Shown here piece after piece: positions 14,790 to 24,800 of a DNA stretch of 25,362 bases. Made by a program: the position numbers and the translations under genes. Source of the stretch: Patescibacteria group bacterium. GTDB taxonomy: Bacteria; Patescibacteriota; Gracilibacteria; UBA1369. Under the pieces are notes generated by a model. That model saw nothing but the letters and a program-made list of their open reading frames with translations, ran no database searches and was not told where the DNA came from. The stretch covers positions 1-25,362 of the forward strand of contig JAHJEW010000066.1 of assembly GCA_018825335.1 (NCBI GenBank), written 5' to 3'. Numbering within the stretch: the stretch's first letter is position 1; the number at the start of each line of letters is the position of its first letter.

Positions 14790-15719
14790 CTACTTTTTAA
14801 CATAAGACAGCGCCAATTGCACCTCTTTTAACGATCCAAGAAAAATCGGCGTTTTTTGATGATATTCACGAACCGGGATGTCCAGAATATCACCGGAGGG
14901 GCTGACAGCAAGCCCTCCCGCCCGCTCAATTAAAAGCGCTATAGGCGCACACTCGTATAAAAGCCGCAACTTACCTTCGGGCTTTTCTTTCGACCCGGGA
15001 TACATGTAGATTCCGCCGCCTTTACGAATAATCTGATTCACGTCCGGCACCATCCCCCCGGAATATCGCAGCGCATAGCCATTTTTCGCCATCTCCGCAA
15101 TCAGATCCATATACCACGATTCACCTGAAACGATTTTTATATTTCCCGGCGCGAAAATTTTACCATCTTCCTTAAGCTTAAGATTGGCATGCCTTAAAAC
15201 AAACTCTTTTTTTAGGCGATTATAGCCAAACTCAAAGACACCCTCATCACCAAGAGTAATAAGAAAAGTCAATTCAGGCCCGTAAACCGCAATCATCGCC
15301 GCAACCTGGTCGCGACCGGTTTTCCCGATAACTTCATTTCCCCTATATATGCCAATAATGCTTCCGACCGCCATATTCAGCTCCGCGATTGAAGAACCGT
15401 CCAGAGGATCAAATGCCACCACGAAACCTTCACCATCAGCTCTTTTGCGAATCGGCTCGGCCAGTTCTTCGGAAGCGATCATCGCCACGTAAGAATTTCC
15501 GGTGAGGTTCTCTATAAATTTTTCGTTGCAGACAATATCCAGCTCAATCTGCCGGTCGCCGGAAACATTACTTTCTCCAGTATAGCCCTCCCGTTTTTTC
15601 TCTGCCGGAAGAGCAAACTCCGCCAAGCAGTCAACAATGGCGGATACAACATAATGCAAAACCGATGCCAGATCGCCCGGAACCTTGTTTTGTCTCAAAA
15701 AATCGTCAAAAGTCTGCAT
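14790..15719 (-). CDS. fbp: Fructose-1,6-bisphosphatase, class I
   Basis: The enzyme removes the 1-phosphate from fructose 1,6-bisphosphate in gluconeogenesis. The 309-residue product carries the class I metal and substrate motifs: SEE at about residues 83-85, DPLDGSS at 104-110, the GGMVPDV and GGIYMYPGS segments, and KLRLLYECAP near the end. I use ATG 15719 (MQTFDDF). The in-frame TTG at 15725 lies almost at the predicted transcription start and is less likely. A TTGGAC-17-AATAAT promoter sits just upstream and would give an 8-nt leader. The gene heads the operon that continues into the ECF sigma factor and anti-sigma factor, an unusual partner for them. The assignment is firm. Confidence 0.95.
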   Translation of the reverse strand: MQTFDDFLRQNKVPGDLASVLHYVVSAIVDCLAEFALPAEKKREGYTGESNVSGDRQIELDIVCNEKFIENLTGNSYVAMIASEELAEPIRKRADGEGFVVAFDPLDGSSIAELNMAVGSIIGIYRGNEVIGKTGRDQVAAMIAVYGPELTFLITLGDEGVFEFGYNRLKKEFVLRHANLKLKEDGKIFAPGNIKIVSGESWYMDLIAEMAKNGYALRYSGGMVPDVNQIIRKGGGIYMYPGSKEKPEGKLRLLYECAPIALLIERAGGLAVSPSGDILDIPVREYHQKTPIFLGSLKEVQLALSYVKK

Positions 15720-15733
15720 AATCAATAGGTTTA

Positions 15734-15762
15734 ATTATTGTGGTAACAATACTAATGTCCAA
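15734..15762 (-). promoter_or_regulatory. Sigma70-like promoter of the fbp-sigma-anti-sigma operon
   Basis: On the minus strand TTGGAC (15762-15757), a 17-bp spacer and AATAAT (15739-15734) predict a transcription start near 15727, about 8 nt before ATG 15719. The leader is too short to hold a ribosome binding site. Confidence 0.6.
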
Positions 15763-15786
15763 AACCCAAAGTTGCAGCACAAGAAA

Positions 15787-15801
15787 GCAATAAGGCATTG
15801 C
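15787..15801. repeat. Small inverted repeat at the giant gene promoter
   Basis: GCAAT and ATTGC flank a 5-bp centre. The right arm overlaps the -35 box of the giant gene. This could be a repressor site; it is short enough to occur by chance. Confidence 0.3.
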
Positions 15802-15826
15802 CGGAAAGGGCAAAATAGTATATAAT
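15798..15826 (+). promoter_or_regulatory. Sigma70-like promoter of the giant surface protein gene
   Basis: TTGCCG (15798-15803), a 17-bp spacer and a perfect TATAAT (15821-15826) predict a transcription start near 15833, giving a 30-nt leader before ATG 15863. The 137-bp interval with the divergent fbp promoter holds no gene. Confidence 0.7.
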
Positions 15827-15862
15827 ATAAAGAATTTTTATAAACTGCGCGAAGCGGTAAAA

Positions 15863-18800
15863 ATGGGAAAAACAAAAACAAATATCCGTAAGTTCCAAAA
15901 ATATTTAGTTTCCGGTTTAGCGGGGATACTTGCAGCGGGAATAATAGGCGCGACTCTTATTGGCTCCGGGCTTGGATCGGGGCTTATTGGCGCGGCGCTG
16001 CCGGCCATTTTCAGCAAAGTTGAAGCTGCCTCACCCGCAGCCTGGCTGGCGACAGATTCAACCGGCTGCCCAGCCCAGGGAACCGGCAGCGCCCTGATTT
16101 CAGTCGGCAGCAACGTTTATAAGGTCGCAGCCGGCGGTACAAACGGTTTTTACGTCTTTAATCCCTCAACGGAAACCTGCACGGCTCTTGCCAATTTCCC
16201 TCAATCGCCAAACGACGATGTTGCGCTTGAAACCATAGATGACAACACCATTTTCGCGCATTATAACGGGCAAATCTATAAATATCTGATCAATATTGAT
16301 TACTGGGTGACTTTCGACCAGGCTTATCTGGACGACCTAAACAGCACCCAGGTAAGCAACAGCGGAGCCACGCAGGGAGACGGCAATGCGATTGCCTCAT
16401 ACGGCGGGGAGCAGTATGTGCTCGCGGGAAACAGCACAACTTTTCAAAAATACAATGCGGGGACAAATACATGGACGACACTTGCGACCACGGCGTCCGC
16501 CGTTGGACAAGGCGCCGCGCTTGCGGTGCACGGCACAAACATTTACGCCCTTAGAGGCGCCGCCAGCACCGACTTCTGGCAATTCGACGGAACATCATGG
16601 AACGTAAAAGCCTCCGCGCCTCTGGCCGTTAACTACGGCGGCGCCCTTGCAACCGTCGGCACAAAGGTTTACGCGTTGCGCGGCGGCAACTATAACGACT
16701 TCTGGAGTTACGACACAGCGGGAAACACTTGGGACACCAGCATCGCCCGCGCCCCCGGCTATGTAAACGCCGGCGGCGCTCTCGTGGCGGTAGGAACAAA
16801 CATTTACGCTTTCCAGGGAGGAAGCAAAAATTTCTGGAAATACTCCACCGCGGGCGACTCCTGGGACACGACTCTGGCACAAACCCCGAAAATCGTTTAC
16901 GGAGGCGCATCACTGACCACCGACGGAACCGACATCTACGCCCTGCGCGGCGGCAACGCACCCGAAACCTGGAAATACACCGTGGCAACCGACACATGGT
17001 CGGAGTTACAGGACGTACCAACCAACATCGGTAACGCATCCATAACGGACGCACAGGGAGGCCTTACATACGACAGCAATGTACTTTATGCCGTAAGCGG
17101 CAAAGGAGTCACCGGAACAGCCACAACCGGACGCGGCACACTATGGCGGTTTCCGCTCACGGGAGCCAACGCCAATACCTGGCCATACAGAGCATTCGCC
17201 CCCGCCAGCATGAGCGGATCGGGCGCGGGACAATCAATGGCTTATCCCGCCACCGGAAACATGCTTTACTACCTGGCCGGAAACGGAACCCAGGACTTTT
17301 TCAAATTCAGCATTTTAAACAACACATGGATCCCATGGACAAGGCCGCTTCTGGACTCTGCGAATCTGATCTCACAAACAACACCGGCAGCGGTAACGGA
17401 AGGCACAGGCAACGCAATAGTTGTAGTGGGCGACCTTTTTTACGTAGCCCCGGGAAACGGCTCCGTGAACTTTCTGCAATTCAATCCGGCCACCAACAAA
17501 TGGAAACAACTGGCCGATATGCCCACGCTCGGAGCAAACAACGGATTCAGGCTTATCTCGGTGGACAGCGATACAATTTATGCCATTAACGGAGCCTACC
17601 TCTGGAAATACGATATTTCCGGCGATTACTGGCAGGCGGGATTCCCGCTTGGCGCAGACACAAACGGAAACGCATACTCTCAAAGCGGGGCCAACCAGGG
17701 AAACGGCAATACTATGGCGGATGTATACGGAAAACTCTACATTGCGGCGGGAAACAACTCCACAACTCTGCAGGAATTTGACCCAAGCTCCAATACGTGG
17801 ACAACTGCCGCACCGGCACCGGCCACATTAAACAGCGGCGCGGCCATGGCGGCGGTAGACACGGACATTTACGTACTGCGGGGATACGACAGCCTTGATT
17901 TCTACAAATTCGACACACAGACAAACACATGGGAAACACTGACATCCTTAACAGCAGGCGCATCCAACGTGGATGAAGGAGGATCACTGGTTTACCCCGG
18001 ATCCGGCTACTATATATACGCGCTCAAAGGTAACGGCAGCCAGGAATTCTGGCGCTATAGCATTAGCGGAGATTCCTGGGCCACGCGGGCAGATACCCCA
18101 GCCGCGGTCAGCGGAGGAGGGGCCCTTACCTGGCTTGACACGGGCGTACTCGACGACCCATCGGACGACACGCTGTTCGCCTTTCGTGGAGCTAACACAA
18201 CCGACTTCTGGAGCTACAGCATCTCATCCAACACCTGGGACACAACTTCCGCCCAGGCACCCGAAACAATAACTCAGGGAGGGTCTCTGGCAACCTATGA
18301 CAATGGAACACCGGCGGACGCTTCCGACGACCTTATCTACGCGACCCGCGGCTACGGCACACGCACTTTCTGGCAGTACAGTCCGGCTGGCGACCTCTGG
18401 ACACACAAAGCCTGGACACCATCAATCGTGGGAAGCACCCCTATCACAATATCGGCGGGAAAACTTATATATTCAGTGGCGCTCGGCGACCTCTTTCTTG
18501 TGACCGGTCGGGGTGACAACGGCCTGCCATACAACGCCGTCGATAGCGGTCTTATTTTCCGATACGATCCAACCACGAACACCTGGCCAACCACTGAATT
18601 TACAAAAGAAGCGGCGTTTATTAACACTCCATCCACCACAAGTTATGGAGCAGCCATGGCCTACCCGGGCAGCGACAATTTATTTTACACGATAGCCGGA
18701 TACGGTGAAGATTACTTCTGGTCATACAACACCGTAATGGAAGAATGGAACGCCTTCACGAAATCGATTTTGGAAAGCGGACAGCCCATAAGCCAGTATG

Positions 18801-21800
18801 GAGTCGATCATACGAAAGGAACGGACCTCATAGAAATTGATGACGTTTTCTACGTCGCAGCTGGAAGCGGTACCGCATGGGAAAAATTTAATCCTGCTTT
18901 AAACACATGGACGAATCTGGCCGCCTTCCCCGTATCCGGCGCCAGCAACATCAGCCTGCTTCAACTGCCGGGCGACTCGGACACCATTTACGCTCTTTTC
19001 GAAGGCGCATCCATAATAAATTTTTGGAAATACACTATCTCCACAAATCAATGGGAAGCCATGCCGGATGACATCCCCAATCCGTACATAACGGAACTGA
19101 TATATCCCGGCGCGGGAGACTGGATTTATACATTCGCGGGAGCAAGTCCCGTCTGGAACCCCACCGACCTCTGGCGCTACAGTATAAGTAAAGAACTTTG
19201 GGTAAACTTTAGCCGCGGAAGATTCGACGGCTATGTTAACGGCAATCCCAACACCAATCCCACTCCCATCAGCCAGAACGATGCCCAGTCTTACGTTCAG
19301 GGAACCGGTAATGCCGTTACACAGGCAAATAATAAACTTTACATTCTGGCCGGAAACTCGCAGATATTCGAAAAGTTCGATCCGGCTTTGAACACCTGGA
19401 CGGAGCTGACCGACATTCCCGTAAGCGCAACCTGGGGTGCATCTCTGGCCTGGGACGGAAACGATAAAATTTATGCATTCAGCGGAAACAGCACCAACTT
19501 TTATTACTACAGCATAAGCGGAGACAGCTGGACCGCGCTTACCGGCCCGCCGACCTCGGTAGCCAGCGGCGCTTCGCTGGCATTTCCAACAAATTACGGC
19601 AATTACCTGTATGCCCTTAGAGGCGGAGACAGTAACGCTTTTTATGCTTACGACATCACAGGTGACAGCTGGACAACTCTTTCAACTACACCGGGAAACC
19701 AGTACGGCGGCGCCTCGCTGGTATTCATAGACACCACACAGGCATACGCGCTGGCCGGCAACGCTTCCACAAATTTCTGGACATTTTCAGTGGGCGGCAG
19801 CCCACCCGCGGGAACCTGGACCGACCTAACCTCCGCCAATCCCCCGCCAGCCAACATAAAAGCCGGCTCAAAACTGGTTACGGATGGAGCAAATCTATAC
19901 ACCACACGCGGCGCCGCCACCACCACTTTTTATAAATACAATCCCCTAGCCGATCCCGGCATAAGATGGAGCACTATGGCGCCCGTACCGGACAAAATCG
20001 GAGAGGATAGTTACGGAGACCACCTTGGAGGATCGGCTTACATTCCGGGCCTATCCGAAATCTGGACAACTCCTGGCAACGGACGAACCGGCCGTGAACC
20101 AATAGGAATCGGATCAAACTTTAAAGGTTTATGGTTCCGGTACAAAATCGCCGCAGATGAATGGCCTTATTACGCCGCGCCTGCAAACTCGGGCATGGAT
20201 ACCTACCGCCCGGTGGGCGGAGCATCGTTTGGCACGGATAATTATATTTATGTTCTGGAAGGAATCGGAACCAAAACATTTAAGAAATACACCATAGAAG
20301 ATAAAAGCGGAACACCCGACCGGACTGAAGCCGATCCCGGCCCGGGAGAATGGACTACCATGCCTTCGCTCCCTGTAATCAGCAACGGCCCGCTTTTGGC
20401 CGCGGACGACACATATCTTTACGGTTTCATCGGCTATGACCAACCGAACCTGCTGAAATTCGATCTGGCAACGGACACACCCGCCAGATTAATCAGCGGA
20501 CTTTATGCCACAATAATAACAAGCGCCACCACCGACCCTGCAATATGGGCTCAGGTTAAACGCGGATACTTCAGGATAACTCTGGACGGAGTATCATACG
20601 ACATCATGGATATAGACTTCACCGGAGTTGCTTCCATGGCGGATGTGGCAGCCATAATTCAGACAGAAATAAGATCCAACACAGGCACCGGCGAAAATGT
20701 TTACTGGTGCACCGATTTCAGTAACGGATATTTCGTGTTTGAATCGGCCACTCCCGCAGGATCAGGCGGATCAGTTTCAACAATGACCTACCCGATCGCG
20801 GAAGAAAGACCGCTATTAACAGGTGGAACAGGAGCACTGTCTCTGCCCGCAACCTGGGCGGCAATAACCAACGGCTCATTCCGGATCACCTCCAACGGTG
20901 CACAATATGACATAACCGGAATCGACTTTACCGGTGTTACCACAATGTCGGATGTTGCCTCGGCAATCCAGACCGCCTACAGAGCGGCAACTCCGGGCAA
21001 CGACGACGAAACGGTTACATGGAGCACCAACCATTTTGAATTAAAACCGGCCACAACAACCAACCAATACGACGAAAACATCAGCGTACTTTCCTCCGCC
21101 GGAGCCGGCACCGACATCAGCGTTCCAGCTTATATGGACGCTGACGCCACAAACGGCACGACAACCTATGGCACAATCGAACTCAGCGGAACAACCGGAG
21201 GCCCCAAATGGACTTATGGCTCCGGTGGAACATCAATGGCGGAAACAACCGTTGGAGACTGGACATACTGCGGACACCCCCAGGCGGCACCGGATGCCCC
21301 ATACAATTTAGGCTCCGGCGCATCGGGCGACAGCGCAGGCGGACTCTATTATTCTCCTTCCCGCGACGAAATCTGGCTTTCCGACGGAGCCGGACAACAC
21401 GGCAACACAGAGGGGGAAAGACCATTACTATTAAGATTTCAGGTAGACTCGGACGGCGTAACCCCCGGTGACCAGAACGCTTGGCCCGTTTACGAAAATC
21501 CCGCTTCGCTGCCAAACGTACTGGGCGGAGGAGGATCCATGACAGCACACGGAACCGATACGCTTTACGCACTTCGGGGAACGGACGATAACGGCGGAAC
21601 CCCATCAACCGATTTTTGGGAGTACGATATAACAACCAATACATGGACGGACCGCTCCGCAACAGAGCCTGTGCCGAACGCGGTGGGCCCTGGAGGAACA
21701 ATAAGAAGCGATGGCACTAACACATTATATGCAACCCGCGGAAACAACACCTCCGATTTCTGGTCATACAATACAGGAACAAACACATGGACGGATTTGA

Positions 21801-24800
21801 CCGCAACCGATCCAGCCCCGGCCACGGTCGGATGGTCCGGCCCTTTAAATGCCGGCGCCGACAGCATTTTCTGGAACAACTCGCTTTGGCTCGTAACCGG
21901 ACTTGGAACAAGCGGCGTTACAGAAACCAACCGGGCTCTAATGTATCGCTACGACGCGACTTCAGGCGACTGGGCAACGGAAACGGACCCGGCGGACACG
22001 ACCTCGGCGGTGAACGGCTTTTTGGGCGGATCGGATCTGATAAGCAACACCACAGGATCACTTTTATACGCCCTGCAGGGAAGCACAAGCACGACAAACG
22101 ACAATTTCTGGGAATATAACACAAGCACAGATGAATGGACCGCCAAAGCGGATATGCCTTCACAGACACCTGCAGGCGCCACCGCGGACATACAGTCCGG
22201 CGGATCACTGGCGTACAACGGCACACAATCACAACATAAGATCTACGGCTTCCGCGGAAAAGGAACCACCGATTTCCAGACTTACGACGTAAGCGGAGAC
22301 AGCTGGTCATACAATGCCGCCTACGCTTTCCCCGTAAACGTTGGAACAGCGGCAACGGCCAGCGACAGCGGAGATCTGGCCTTCATACCATTATTAAAAA
22401 ATCTTTTCGCAATCCCCGGCCTGACCAGCTCCCTTATTTATACAATCGCGTTGAATGATCGGGTTACGATTGAAAGTATAAACGGCGGCAGCGACCCGAA
22501 TAACTTTACTGCATTTCCCGTAACGGTGCAGTCAACAGACATTGACGGTGATCCGTTTAACGTAACAACCGACACGGACGTACAGCTTACGGTGGCAACG
22601 GGAACAGGCGCACTTGGAGGCACAACCACCGGAACAATACTGTCCGGAACAAGCTCCATTATTTTGCCCGCGGTTACATACAACGTAAAAGAAAACGGCG
22701 TGGTTTTGCGCGTAAGGGATACAAGTCCCGGAACCATGGCATCAACACTAAGCTCATCCTTCAACGTCACCGGACCCCCTCCGACCATTACGGACATAAC
22801 GCCGGATACCGGAACAACAATAGGAGGAACGACAATTACCATAACCGGTACCGATTTCGATGATACTCCGACTGTAACATTCGGAGGCATTGCTGCCACC
22901 AGTGTAACTTTTGTAAGCAGCACGGAATTAACCGTCGTCACGCCCACCACCGTTCCCGTCGGAACACCCGGCTCAGTTGACGTTGTAGTTACAAACCTTG
23001 ATACACAGTTCGACACGGCCACGAACGGATTCACATATTCGGGGCCCGTTATAACAGATGTTAATCCGGACAACGGGCCGGATACGGGAGGAACGGCGGT
23101 AACAATAACCGGCCAATACTTCGCGGAAGGAACCAAAAGAAGACCTGTAACAATAACCAATGGCGGATCCGAACTTACAGATTTCCAGGTCAGCTTCACT
23201 CTTGATAAAGCAACACTGGAAGCGGAAGGGATGCAAAGCGACTGCAGCGATTTAAGGGTAAAAGACACGGACGGATCAACCGACATCCCGTACTACCTTG
23301 AAAACGGATGTTCAAGCACAATAACCGTCTGGACAAAAGTACCGGCAATAGCCGCAACCCCGACCGACACTACAATATACGCCACTTACGGAAGAAGCGG
23401 CCTTTCGGACGCGCAGGACGGAGACAGCGTCTTTGAATTCATCGACGACTTCAACGAAGGAAGCCTTGACACCTCCAAATGGACCCAAACCAGCGGAGGC
23501 GCAAACCCGGGCAACACACTTGAAGGCGACGAAGTTTCCGGCGGAGCACTTACACTGGAAGCTGGAGAAGGAATATATGCCGCTTACACAATCCCGGCCA
23601 ACACTATCTGGGAAACAAAAGTTTACCGCTCCTCCGCTACAGGCATAGGTGGACCAATAAGGGCATCCTCGCTCCCGTCAAACGGTTTCGTAAACGATCC
23701 AAGTTCAAATGTTGTGGACCTTTTATGGTGGAACAGCACATTATACTGGGAAATCAACGGCAGCGAAGGTGTTTTAACAAGTTGGGACTCGGGAACCAAA
23801 ACATACAAGATCAGCTACTGGCCAGCCGGCCTGGCCGATACTTCCGTAATTTTCGACTACAACGGCACCAACACAACCACACAAACAGGAGCGGACTCGG
23901 CGAACACCCTGCATCCCGTACTCTATTACAGCACCGCTGGCAGCGACAATCCGGCTTGGGACTACTACCGCATAAGAAAATACGCATCCCCCGTACCGGT
24001 CGCCACTCCGGAAGCCTCCGAAACAGTGGGAGACATAACCTTTGGAGGCATATCCGCAACAGACATAACATACGTTGACGATACCACCTTCACAGCCGTA
24101 ACCCCTGCGGGAACAGGCACAGTCGATGTCGTAATAACAAATCCCGATTCTCTCCAGGGAACCCTTGCGGGCGGATACACCTTCAATGGCATTCCGACAA
24201 TCAGCGACATTGACCCGGACAATGGCAACCAATCTGAAACGGCAAAAACAGTAACTATCACCGGTACTAACTTTGTTTCCGGAACAACCGCAAAACTGAC
24301 AAAATCCGGTGAATCGAACATTAACTGCGCAGACTATGATTACGGCGGACTACCAACATCCTTTGACTGTGATTTCAATCTTTCATCAGCGGCAAGCGGA
24401 ACATGGAACGTGGTCGTAACCAACCCGGACACACAATTCGCAACCCTTACGGACGGATTTACAGTAAAGCCGGTCGTTGACACCATAAATCTGCCGGCCG
24501 CCGACGTAAAAACCGATCTGGCCCTAAGCTTCACAACACTGCCGGTCAGCGCCAAAGGCATCGTCAACTGGATAAAAGACGCCACTTCCATCACCGCATT
24601 AAACATGCCTTTTGAAGCCAACGGAAATGAATCAGCAACCACACTGGATTATTCCGGCAACGACAATACAGGTACCATCAATGGCGCCACCTGGGGCGGA
24701 GCCAGCGGTGTGGATGGCAATGGTGCCTATTCATTTAATGACAGCAATTATATTAATTTAGGCACTCCTGCATCTTTAGACTTTGACAATATAACAAATG

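Noticed and set aside
16040..22430. DNA tandem repeat or CRISPR-like array
   Set aside because: Repeats are diverged protein units of unequal length in one open frame; no identical direct repeats with regular spacers.
22438..23286. A 282-residue minus-strand frame rich in Val, Ser and Thr
   Set aside because: It is antisense to the Ig-like/IPT part of the giant gene, whose domain signatures are clear; its composition is that of a shadow of Thr/Gly-rich codons.
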